A stretch of DNA of 14,066 nucleotides, from contig QHUV01000070.1 in the NCBI GenBank assembly GCA_003222065.1, positions 1 through 14,066 on the forward strand, written 5' to 3'. A model generated the notes under the pieces. It ran no database searches, was not told the origin of the DNA, and was given only the letters and a program-made list of their open reading frames with translations. The stretch's first letter is position 1; each line of letters begins with the position of its first letter. Source of the stretch: Gemmatimonadota bacterium. GTDB lineage: Bacteria; Gemmatimonadota; Gemmatimonadetes; Gemmatimonadales; Gemmatimonadaceae. The position numbers were made by a program, and so were the translations under genes. Positions 7,209-13,614 of this stretch are shown in pieces.

Positions 7209-7961
7209 TCAGCGAACCACCGCGCCCTCGCTGCCAGTGATCCAACCGTCTTTGAGCTCGACGATTCGATTGCCATAACGCGCGTTCTCTTCGGAGTGCG
7301 TCACCTGAATGATCGTCGTGCCTTCCGAATTCAGTCGCTTGAACAGCTCCATGATCTCACGGCCCTGGCTGGAATGCAGATTGCCCGTCGGCTCGTCCGC
7401 GAGAAGGAGCTTGGGCTTGGCAATAACGGCGCGCGCCACGCCGACGAGCTGCTGTTGCCCACCGGAGAGCTGGCGCGGGTAGAGGTCCTTCTTGCCGACC
7501 ATGCCGAAGCGATCGAGCGTGTCGCCCACGATTGCCTCACGCTCCGATTTCTTCACGTTGCGGTATGAAAGTGGAATATCGAGGTTCTCGGCGACTGTGA
7601 GATCGTCGATCAGATGGTACTGCTGAAAGACGAATCCGATGTGCTCCTTGTTCAGGGCGACACGCTGCTTGTGTGGCATCGCGTGCACGGGATGGCCGAC
7701 GAAGTAGAACTCGCCCGTCCACGCGCTGTCGAGCATGCCGAGGATGGAGAGCAGCGTCGACTTGCCAGCGCCCGAGGGCCCCATGACGGAGATGAACTCG
7801 CCGGGCTGGACGTCGACGGTGATGCGGCGCAGCACGTACATGCGGCCGGCGGGCGTCTCGAACACCTTCTCGAGATTCCGCATCGCGATGAGCGGGCCGG
7901 TGATCGGCGCCGGCTCGGTGGCGGCCAGTCGCGACTGCGTCGACGAAGAGAACAAACCCAT
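7209..7961 (-). CDS. ABC transporter ATP-binding protein, MacB/LolD class, variant D-loop
   Basis: 250 residues from the ATG at 7959-7961, chosen because GGAG lies six bases upstream; a TTG at 7973 would add four residues. Walker A GPSGAGKS (61-68), Q-loop Gln113, signature LSGGQ (165-169), Walker B LLLADE (185-190), switch His222. Two departures from usual sequence: the signature is followed by QQL instead of QQR, and the D-loop reads NLHS with His195 where ATPases of this class have NLDS. The first ATPase gene (8098-8862) keeps both usual forms. The D-loop Asp contacts the partner subunit across the ATP sandwich, so the two may form an asymmetric heterodimer (inference). From memory, a similar NLHS/HSEENA type recurs in related clusters, suggesting a subfamily rather than damage. 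Likely role: powering extrusion or lipoprotein/lipid release with the adaptor gene product. Confidence 0.93.
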   Translation of the reverse strand: MGLFSSSTQSRLAATEPAPITGPLIAMRNLEKVFETPAGRMYVLRRITVDVQPGEFISVMGPSGAGKSTLLSILGMLDSAWTGEFYFVGHPVHAMPHKQRVALNKEHIGFVFQQYHLIDDLTVAENLDIPLSYRNVKKSEREAIVGDTLDRFGMVGKKDLYPRQLSGGQQQLVGVARAVIAKPKLLLADEPTGNLHSSQGREIMELFKRLNSEGTTIIQVTHSEENARYGNRIVELKDGWITGSEGAVVR

Positions 7962-7993
7962 TGAAGGCTCCAAGGAAACGGGAGACGGGGGCG

Positions 7994-8023
7994 GCGGCTA
8001 CCCGCCTACGGAAAAGTAGCCGC
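7994..8023. repeat. Small inverted repeat upstream of the second ATPase gene
   Basis: GCGGCTAC (7994-8001) and GTAGCCGC (8016-8023) are exact reverse complements around a 14-nt spacer. Together with the larger hairpin at 8047-8082 it makes the leader of the second ATPase gene highly structured: two stem-loops in a 136-bp gap. Confidence 0.5.
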
Positions 8024-8046
8024 GGTACCGTGCCTCGACAACGAAC

Positions 8047-8082
8047 GGGGCGGGTGTTTAGCGACTGCTAAACACCCGCCCC
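8047..8082. terminator. Perfect 16-bp stem-loop between the two ATPase genes
   Basis: GGGGCGGGTGTTTAGC (8047-8062), a 4-nt loop GACT, then the exact reverse complement (8067-8082). It lies 15 nt after the stop of the first ATPase gene. No U-tract follows on either strand (minus continues GTTCGTTG), so it may be a rho-assisted terminator, a 3'-end stabiliser that protects the adaptor-ATPase mRNA, or an attenuator. Stem identity is complete, so the structure itself is certain; its function is inferred. Confidence 0.75.
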
Positions 8083-8097
8083 TTCAGCACTGGCCTG

Positions 8098-8862
8098 TCA
8101 GGCGTGCGCCTGTCCTGGACGCGACTCCTCGACGACCCGGCCGTCGAACAGATGGACGGAACGGTCGGCGTGGGCCGCGTATCGGGGATCGTGCGTGACC
8201 ATGCAAATCGTCGCTCCACCGCGATGCAGCTCGCGCAGCAACTCCATAACCGCTTCGCCGTTCGTCGAGTCGAGGTTTCCCGTCGGCTCGTCTGCGAGCA
8301 GGATGAGTGGATCCCCGGCAACCGCACGCGCAACGGCGACGCGCTGCTGCTGACCGCCGGAGAGCTGTGCGGGATAGTGCTTCATGCGATGGCTCATGCC
8401 GACGCGCTCGAGAGCGTCCTGCACGCGCTGCTTGCGCTCACTGGCCGACATGCCGCGGTAGGTAAGCGGGAGCTCGACGTTCTCATAGACGGTGAGATCG
8501 CCGATGAGGTTGAACGCTTGGAAGATGAAACCGATCTGACGGTTCCGGATCCGTGCGCGCTGCGATGGCGTCAGCTGCGCGACAGGCTCGCCAGCGAGGG
8601 TGTACTCCCCCTCTGTCGGCGTATCGAGCAGGCCGAGGATCGAGAGCAGCGTCGTCTTGCCGCAGCCCGATGGGCCGGCGATAGCCACGTATTCCCCGGG
8701 CTGCACCTCGAGATGGATGTCCTGGAGTGCGTGCGTCTCCACCTCATCCGTGAAGAAGATCTTCTTCAATCCGGCGAGCCGGATCAGCGGCTGGTTGCCG
8801 TCACCGGTCATTGTGCCGGAGGAAAGAGACGAGGGGGACTGCTTGGCTGCGGACTCGGGCAT
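8098..8862 (-). CDS. ABC transporter ATP-binding protein, MacB/LolD class
   Basis: 254 residues. Walker A GPSGCGKT (63-70), Q-loop Gln115 in FIFQAFN, signature LSGGQQQR (167-174), Walker [15 protein letters not shown] (186-199), switch His224 in VTHDPRYA. The first 22 residues are a Ser-rich extension not needed for the fold. The ATG at 8860-8862 and the internal ATG at residue 18 both lack a clear Shine-Dalgarno sequence, so the start is uncertain. MacB/LolD-class ATPases energise membrane-embedded FtsX-like permeases that move substrates from the periplasm or inner membrane outward. It lies between the adaptor gene and the second ATPase gene, all on one strand. No permease gene is present in this window. 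Confidence 0.93.
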   Translation of the reverse strand: MPESAAKQSPSSLSSGTMTGDGNQPLIRLAGLKKIFFTDEVETHALQDIHLEVQPGEYVAIAGPSGCGKTTLLSILGLLDTPTEGEYTLAGEPVAQLTPSQRARIRNRQIGFIFQAFNLIGDLTVYENVELPLTYRGMSASERKQRVQDALERVGMSHRMKHYPAQLSGGQQQRVAVARAVAGDPLILLADEPTGNLDSTNGEAVMELLRELHRGGATICMVTHDPRYAAHADRSVHLFDGRVVEESRPGQAHA

Positions 8863-8863
8863 T

Positions 8864-8911
8864 GGGGCGAGGGGCTAGGGGTTAGGCCTAGGACGGGAGG
8901 GTTGGGGAGGG
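8864..8911 (+). other. G-quadruplex-like tract between adaptor and first ATPase genes
   Basis: The plus strand reads GGGGCGAGGGGCTAGGGG, then a short GG region, then GGGAGGGTTGGGGAGGG. At least seven runs of three or more G lie within 48 bp, with spacers of 1-3 nt inside each half. This strand is the template for the minus-strand genes, so the mRNA here is C-rich. The tract fills almost all of the 53-bp gap, covering the place where the ribosome-binding site of the ATPase gene should be. Confidence 0.7.
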
Positions 8912-8915
8912 ACGA

Positions 8916-10172
8916 CTACTTGAGCCTAACGCGGGAAGTGTTGTCCCACGTCGACATATCTGAGATGATGACGCTGTCACCGACAGCGAGGCCGTTCACG
9001 ACTTCGATCGTGTTCACTGACGCGCGCCCGAGCTTCACATTGGTGCGACTCGCATAGCCGCTACCCTTCTCGACGCGGAACAATCCGACCGTGCTCTCGG
9101 CTTGCCCGTAGGCGGGGCGACCCACGTACAGCACATCCTTCAAGCGATCGATCTCGATTGTCCCGTCGACGCTGAGATCTGAGCGCGCGCCGTTGGGCAA
9201 TGCGCCATCGAGAGCAACTTCGACGGTCACGGTGCCAGCCTGCGACGAGGGGTCGGTCCGCATCACGTGCCCCTCAATGATGCCGTTGTTATGCAGGTCG
9301 ATCGTCGCGCGCTGACCTGGCACGACGTCCTTCGCCTGCGTCTCGGGCACGCGCAAGACGGCTTTGAGCCGCCCGGGCTGGGCGACGCGCGCGAGCTCGA
9401 TACCCGAGTTTACCCACTGACCAAGCTCGAGTTGCGGGTTGCCGAGCGTCAACAGCTGTCCGGACTCACCAGCGGTCACGCGCATCGATGCGACGCGATT
9501 ACGCTGCTCTTGCAAAATCTGCTTGAGGCCGTTGATCTGGTCCTGCTGCAGATCGAGCTGCTGTTTCTGCGAAGCCTGCAGGTCGGTGTAGCGCTGCCGC
9601 TCGAGGTCGAGACGGCGCTTCAATTCGCTGACGAGGTCATGTGCGGCGGCGACTTCGTTTGGCGATGAGAGTTTCTTCTTATTGAGCGAATCGACCACGG
9701 TGGCGTCGCGCTCTGCCTTCTGGTACTGCGTGACGAGCTGCGCAACGGCGCCCTCTTGGGTCATGAGCCCCTGCTGAAGCGACGTCTTCAGTTGAGCAAG
9801 CGCAGCATAAGATTGCATGAGCTGCTGTTGGTACTGCAGCGTCTGAAGATCCAGATCCGGATTACTCAGCGTGAGGATGGTCGAGATCGGCGTCACCGTC
9901 TCGCCGGGGCGAACGGGAAGCGTCTCGACGCGTCCGCTTGTGGTCGCAACGATGATGCGGATGTGCTCGGGAACGAGTGTCCCGGGAGCGCTGACCGAAC
10001 GCACCATCTCACCCCTCTTCACCGTATCGATCCAAAGCGTCGCGCGCTCGACCGGCGGTGCGGCCGGCTTGAGCCGGCTGATAAACGAAGAAATGACGAG
10101 CACGCCGACGAGAGCAACGCCACCGGCGATGTACTTCTTCGTCTTTTTGGGTGGCTCGCGCTTGATATCCAA
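8916..10172 (-). CDS. Periplasmic adaptor (membrane fusion protein) of an export system, HlyD/MacA/AcrA type
   Basis: 418 residues from the TTG at 10170-10172, supported by AGAGG seven bases upstream. A Lys-rich N-terminus (PPKKTKKY) precedes one membrane helix at about 14-32, so the protein is anchored in the inner membrane with its body in the periplasm. Lipoyl/barrel-sandwich halves lie at about 72-106 (TSGRVETLPVRPGETV) and 231-262. Between them is a long Gln-rich alpha-hairpin (about 108-230). Beta-barrel and membrane-proximal domains follow (about 268-418; GLAVGDSVIISD near the end). Such adaptors link an inner-membrane pump to an outer-membrane channel. Here it is the first gene of the cluster with two ABC ATPases and a two-component system, so a MacA-like role is likelier than an RND pump. 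Substrate unknown. Confidence 0.92.
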   Translation of the reverse strand: MDIKREPPKKTKKYIAGGVALVGVLVISSFISRLKPAAPPVERATLWIDTVKRGEMVRSVSAPGTLVPEHIRIIVATTSGRVETLPVRPGETVTPISTILTLSNPDLDLQTLQYQQQLMQSYAALAQLKTSLQQGLMTQEGAVAQLVTQYQKAERDATVVDSLNKKKLSSPNEVAAAHDLVSELKRRLDLERQRYTDLQASQKQQLDLQQDQINGLKQILQEQRNRVASMRVTAGESGQLLTLGNPQLELGQWVNSGIELARVAQPGRLKAVLRVPETQAKDVVPGQRATIDLHNNGIIEGHVMRTDPSSQAGTVTVEVALDGALPNGARSDLSVDGTIEIDRLKDVLYVGRPAYGQAESTVGLFRVEKGSGYASRTNVKLGRASVNTIEVVNGLAVGDSVIISDMSTWDNTSRVRLK

Positions 10173-10227
10173 CGGAGGCCTCTAAAGCTGGGATGCGAAA
10201 CGTGTGGGCATGAAGCCAACGTAGCGT

Positions 10228-10246
10228 AAGGGAAGGAGCGTGCCGA
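10228..10246 (-). promoter_or_regulatory. Candidate sigma-54 (-24/-12) promoter for the export cluster
   Basis: The minus strand reads TCGGCACGCTCCTTCCCTT. This matches the sigma-54 pattern TGGCACG-N4-TTGC at GGCACG and TT, with the required 10-nt spacing between the GG and the -12 dinucleotide, but it has CC where GC is normally conserved. The start of transcription would fall near 10220, about 48 nt before the adaptor start. The mismatch at the best-conserved -12 base keeps confidence low. It is of interest because the cluster encodes its own sigma-54 activator. Confidence 0.3.
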
Positions 10247-10326
10247 CTTCGAGAGGTGCCTAACTTCTTGCGCGGCACTGCCTTTTCGAGATCGCAAGCA
10301 ACCTCTCCGCGCTCGTTCTGGCCGGG

Positions 10327-10347
10327 TGTGGGATTCAACGTCCCACA
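10327..10347. promoter_or_regulatory. Inverted repeat TGTGGGA-N7-TCCCACA
   Basis: Perfect 7-bp arms at 10327-10333 and 10341-10347 around a 7-nt spacer (TTCAACG). It lies in the divergent intergenic region about 155-175 bp from the adaptor start. The size and symmetry suit a dimeric regulator, possibly an upstream activator site for the Fis-type helix-turn-helix of the response regulator; this is inference only. Confidence 0.35.
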
Positions 10348-10523
10348 ATCGAACAGCGAACCTTGCTACTGCCGCCACGGCCTCGCGACGCCTTGCCATC
10401 CCAGGGCCTCTGTTTGACAATCGGAACACGCAATAGGTTGTGGGGGCGCGTTTGAGGTTTGCCTCGGCGCGAGATGCCTTTCGGACAATTGACAATTTGG
10501 GTTTCAAGGGGAGGGTTCCGCCG

Positions 10524-11117
10524 ATGGCATTCCTCCGCACTCTGGTGAGGTCGGTCGCGTTCGTTGGGCTCGGCGCCGCATGGCTGCAGGCGCAGACTAC
10601 GCACGCTCGTGTTCTTGTCGCGCCGCAAGGGCAGCCGCGCATCGCGGCAATCGCTCCCCCGCCGTCGCCCCCCCGGCCGTCGTCATTCGAGGAGACCGTC
10701 TTCGTATCGAATGACGTGTTCGTCTTACCAGACGGTCGCGTGTTCATCGACCTCGGCAATAGCTACGAGCAGGTTGCCCGCATCTGCTCTTATGCGTATG
10801 GCTACGGGTGCCGGCGATATCCGATCTCCGCGCAGACTCTGATTTTCCCATCGTACGGAGAGCCGACGTACGCGCCGCCGGTATACGGCGCGGAGGCGTA
10901 TCCCATATTCGCGTACCCGCCCGGTGGATACATCAGCTATGCGCCAGCACCCTATTACGTCGGGTGTCCTCCAGGCTACTTATCGACGGGCAGCTACCCT
11001 CCGTGCATCGATCCGTACTACGCGCCGGTAAGGTCGCCGGCCGTTCCCACCCTGCGTGCGCTGCATGCTGCGCCGCCGCGGGCGACGGCGACAACGCTTC
11101 GCGCCGTGCGGAAATAG
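10524..11117 (+). CDS. Exported Tyr/Pro-rich protein of unknown function
   Basis: 197 residues from the ATG at 10524, chosen because GGGGAGGG lies eight bases upstream and because it places a signal peptide at the N-terminus (MAFLRTLVRSVAFVGLGAAWLQAQ, cleavage near residue 24). A longer in-frame start at 10440 has no such support. After a Pro-rich stretch (44-52), residues 58-83 look like a short folded segment (VFVSNDVFVLPDGRVFIDLG). Residues 98-168 are low-complexity, rich in Tyr, Pro, Gly and Ala. Four Cys (88, 96, 148, 161) could form disulphides. I recognise no family. A surface or matrix role is possible by composition only. Its TAG (11115-11117) is in frame with the CapA-like gene that follows. 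Confidence 0.65.
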   Translation: MAFLRTLVRSVAFVGLGAAWLQAQTTHARVLVAPQGQPRIAAIAPPPSPPRPSSFEETVFVSNDVFVLPDGRVFIDLGNSYEQVARICSYAYGYGCRRYPISAQTLIFPSYGEPTYAPPVYGAEAYPIFAYPPGGYISYAPAPYYVGCPPGYLSTGSYPPCIDPYYAPVRSPAVPTLRALHAAPPRATATTLRAVRK

Positions 11118-11183
11118 GAGAGGGGGCCGCCCACGGCACATGCCGCGGGCGCCTACACGCTTTGGGCGAAGAAAGCCGCAAGC

Positions 11184-12275
11184 ATGCTCCGCGCGGAGTT
11201 TCGCCAGAGCAGTGCTCCGGACTCGCTCCTCGCGCCCCTCAAGCCGCTCTTTGCCGACGCCGACGTCATTTTGATCAACGTCGAGGGCGCGATCGGCACG
11301 GGCTACGCGGCACGCAAGTGCGCCAAGAACGCGCTGAATTGCTTCGCGTTTCGACAGCCGGTTTCTACGGCGCGCGCACTCCGCCGGCTCGCTGACACGG
11401 CGACGGTCGTGGGCAATGTCGCGAACAACCACTCGCGCGACGCCGGTGACGACGGCTTCGCGACGTCGCTGGCGCATTTGACCCGGGCGGGGGTGCTCAT
11501 CACCGGAGCCGACACGCTTGCGACGCCCGTGGTGACGCGCCGCGGAGACACGATCGCCGTCCTTGGTTTTTATACGTCGAGCGACAGTCCGGACGCGCGC
11601 GATCTCGATGCAGTGCGGCGGCATGTGCAGCGCGCCGTCGATCGCTGGGGCACGGTGATCGTCACGGTGCATCTGGGGGCCGAGGGGCCGACCGCGCAAC
11701 GGACGCGGGACTCAACCGAACTCTTTCTCGGAACGATCGATCGCGGGAATCCCGTCGCTTTCGCCGACGCGGCACTCGAGAGCGGCGCAACGATGGTGAT
11801 CGGGCACGGTCCGCACGTGCTTCGCGCCGCGGAGTGGCGTGGCGATCGATTGGTCTTGTATTCGTTAGGCAACCTGCTGACCTACGGCCCCTTCCGACTC
11901 GCGGAGCCGATGAATCGGGGCGCGGTCGCCTGCGCCGAAATCGATTCCGTGCGCCACGTCCGCGCGGCCTGGCTCCGACCGACAATGCAGTTAGCGCCGG
12001 GGGTGGTTCGGGTCGACACCACCGGGCGGGCGGCGTCTCTCGTCGATTCGCTGAGCGCGCTCGATTTTCCCGTCACGGGTGCGTCGATCGGTCCGGACGG
12101 CGTGTTGCGGCGGCGGGTCGTCGCCGACTCGATACTGATACCGCCGCCTTCCGCGGTCCGGACAGGCGTCGAACGGCGACGAAGGGGAGCTACCGCTCTG
12201 GCGTCGCGAGAAATCCGATGGTCGGTACCGCGTCGGCCAACATCGGAACGCGTGCCACGCCGCGCCAGATCTTGA
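11184..12275 (+). CDS. CapA-like metallophosphatase-fold protein, apparently 5'-truncated
   Basis: 363 residues from ATG 11184, the only start codon after the TAG at 11115-11117. CapA-family motifs are seen in order: INVEG (31-35), GNVANNH (77-83), TVHLGAE (161-167), GHGPHVLRAAEW (207-218) and YSLGNLLTYGPF (226-237). These form a two-metal site in the calcineurin-like fold; CapA relatives act in poly-gamma-glutamate or capsule synthesis, though many have unknown substrates. The first metal ligand, an Asp in a GD motif about 25-40 residues before the NxEG motif, and any signal peptide are absent. No strong Shine-Dalgarno sequence precedes the ATG, and family-like sequence (YTLWAKKAAS) seems to run upstream of it. 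The gene has probably lost its 5' end. The last 50 residues are Arg-rich and overlap the NlpC/P60 gene by 86 bp, so the 3' end may also be altered. Confidence 0.75.
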   Translation: MLRAEFRQSSAPDSLLAPLKPLFADADVILINVEGAIGTGYAARKCAKNALNCFAFRQPVSTARALRRLADTATVVGNVANNHSRDAGDDGFATSLAHLTRAGVLITGADTLATPVVTRRGDTIAVLGFYTSSDSPDARDLDAVRRHVQRAVDRWGTVIVTVHLGAEGPTAQRTRDSTELFLGTIDRGNPVAFADAALESGATMVIGHGPHVLRAAEWRGDRLVLYSLGNLLTYGPFRLAEPMNRGAVACAEIDSVRHVRAAWLRPTMQLAPGVVRVDTTGRAASLVDSLSALDFPVTGASIGPDGVLRRRVVADSILIPPPSAVRTGVERRRRGATALASREIRWSVPRRPTSERVPRRARS

Positions 12276-12777
12276 TCTTCGGCGCCGGCGCCCGGTTTAG
12301 CGGACTCTCAATGACGTGACCGGCGACGCTGCTCGCGTGCACGAAATGCCCATCGCCGACGTAGATCCCGATGTGACTGATCGCTGCTTTGTCGGCGGAT
12401 GCAAAGGTCAGCAGGTCGCCGGGACGAAGGAGCGCGGTGTCGCGATCGACCGCCAGCCCCGCCGCTGCTTGCGCTCGCGCCGTTCGCGGAAGAACCAACT
12501 CGAAACGCGCCATCACATACTGAACCAGACCGCTACAATCGAACCCGCGTTTCGGTGTGGCCCCGCCGTGACGGTAGCGTGTACCGATCTGCGCACGGGC
12601 AAGTGCGACGATGGAATCCCTGAGTGATGATGCGGAGGCGCTCATGCCGGCGAGCACCGGTATCGGTGCCTGTGCCGCCGCAACGGCTGGCGCAGCGGCG
12701 CATATCAGCGCAACGAACATCGCGGTTCGACGACGAGACTGTCGAAACGAAATGCGGCGCACTCTATCGTCGTGCAT
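12190..12777 (-). CDS. NlpC/P60-family cell-wall endopeptidase, exported
   Basis: 195 residues from the ATG at 12775-12777, preceded by GAGGTG five bases upstream. An Arg-rich n-region (1-18) and hydrophobic stretch (19-36, ending AVAAAQA) form a signal peptide. NlpC/P60 core 52-175: IGTRYRHGGATPKRGFDCSG with catalytic Cys81, SHIGIYVG with His135, and FVHAS with His147 as the third triad residue. The family cuts gamma-D-Glu-diaminopimelate and related bonds in peptidoglycan stem peptides. No SH3 or LysM targeting domain is present, as in the short single-domain members. Its 3' end overlaps the convergent CapA-like gene over 12190-12275. The 198-bp gap upstream (12778-12975) to queE holds its promoter, but I can see no clear -35/-10 pair. 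Confidence 0.92.
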   Translation of the reverse strand: MHDDRVRRISFRQSRRRTAMFVALICAAAPAVAAAQAPIPVLAGMSASASSLRDSIVALARAQIGTRYRHGGATPKRGFDCSGLVQYVMARFELVLPRTARAQAAAGLAVDRDTALLRPGDLLTFASADKAAISHIGIYVGDGHFVHASSVAGHVIESPLNRAPAPKIKIWRGVARVPMLADAVPTIGFLATPER

Positions 12778-12975
12778 GCGTCACCTCGAGCGTGGACCGG
12801 CGCTTCGCTGAAAGACGACTCACCTGGGACCGTGAAACTGGGAGGGCCCAAGCTGCCGACAGCGAGCTCAACTGGCTGTGACCGGTCGCACAAAGCGCCC
12901 GGGTGCTGCTAGTTCATCTGCAACGCCTCGGTGCTACAACTCCGTATGCGTCAATGCCTTACGTCGGGCGCCGTC

Positions 12976-13614
12976 TCAACGAATACCAAGAATCTTGTGC
13001 GTCTGGAGGCTGAGCCGCCAGCGCGGGTGCTCCTTACAGTATCGTACAGCCGCGCGAGTATTGTCAGCCAGCGCGGGACCATCCATAGGCTGCAGGAAAA
13101 AGTGGTCGAACGCCAGACCTTCGAAACTCTCTGGCTCGGCCCCTTCCTGTGGATAGACAAGCTTCAACTCATTTCCGTTGCTAAGCACCAAATTGGCGCG
13201 TGCCTTCGGACTGACACAGATCCAATCGATGCCTCGCGGTGGAAGCCTCGTGCCGTTGGTCTCGATGGCGACCTGGAAGCCGCGCTCGTGGAGTGACCCG
13301 ATCAAATGTTCATCGACCTGCAGCAAAGGCTCTCCGCCGGTGCAGACGACGAAGCGGCTCGTCTCGTCGCTCTCCGTTGGCCAACGGCTCGCGATGACGT
13401 CGGCCAACTCGTCGGGGCTGGCAAAACGTCCGCCGTCCGACGCCACGCCGACGAAGTCCGTGTCGCAGAACGAGCACACTGCCGCCGCGCGATCCTCCTC
13501 GCGACCCGTCCAGAGATTGCAGCCGGAAAAGCGACAGAACACCGCCGCCCGCCCCGTATGAAATCCTTCGCCCTGCAAGGTGAAGAAGATTTCCTTTACG
13601 GTGTAGTTAGGCAT
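12976..13614 (-). CDS. queE: 7-carboxy-7-deazaguanine synthase (radical SAM)
   Basis: 212 residues from the ATG at 13612-13614. QueE converts 6-carboxy-5,6,7,8-tetrahydropterin to 7-carboxy-7-deazaguanine in the preQ0/queuosine pathway. Seen directly: the N-terminal substrate-loop motif [16 protein letters not shown] (7-22); the Fe-S cluster ligands Cys32, Cys47 and Cys50 spaced C-x14-C-x2-C, the form used by one QueE class in place of the common radical SAM C-x3-C-x2-C; and TGGEPLLQ (92-99) for SAM binding. The end ([11 protein letters not shown]) is family-typical. The start overlaps the queC stop by 8 bp, so translation is probably coupled. A longer in-frame start near 13713 would lie inside queC and is rejected. 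Confidence 0.95.
   Translation of the reverse strand: MPNYTVKEIFFTLQGEGFHTGRAAVFCRFSGCNLWTGREEDRAAAVCSFCDTDFVGVASDGGRFASPDELADVIASRWPTESDETSRFVVCTGGEPLLQVDEHLIGSLHERGFQVAIETNGTRLPPRGIDWICVSPKARANLVLSNGNELKLVYPQEGAEPESFEGLAFDHFFLQPMDGPALADNTRAAVRYCKEHPRWRLSLQTHKILGIR

Larger units (their letters stand above)
10173..10523. other. Divergent intergenic region
   Basis: 351 bp between the adaptor gene (minus) and the Tyr/Pro-rich secreted-protein gene (plus). It should hold promoters for both. It contains a near-consensus sigma-54 site on minus (10228-10246), a 7-bp inverted repeat (10327-10347) and two TTGACA words on plus (10414 and 10489), neither with a good -10 at the right distance. No credible gene is seen inside. 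Confidence 0.6.

Noticed and set aside
8104..9057. 317-codon plus-strand open frame opposite the first ABC ATPase and part of the adaptor gene
   Set aside because: It is an antisense shadow of two genes with complete family motifs. Its translation resembles no protein and no ribosome-binding site fits.
10414..10494. Two TTGACA words upstream of the Tyr/Pro-rich gene as sigma-70 promoters
   Set aside because: Neither has a recognisable TATAAT-like -10 at 16-18 bp, so I do not call a promoter.
11115..11117. TAG readthrough or recoding that would join the Tyr/Pro-rich protein to the CapA-like protein
   Set aside because: No stem-loop or amber-recoding context is seen, other genes here use TAG as an ordinary stop, and a 5' deletion explains the arrangement better.
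10980..11699. 239-codon minus-strand open frame opposite the secreted-protein and CapA-like genes
   Set aside because: The translation is Arg-rich with no domain, whereas the plus strand shows clear CapA motifs. It is typical of antisense frames in GC-rich DNA.
12778..12975. Possible tRNA or small RNA gene in the gap between the NlpC/P60 and queE genes
   Set aside because: No cloverleaf, no TTC-arm consensus and no strong hairpin; only a weak ACAGC/GCTGT pair near 12860-12880.
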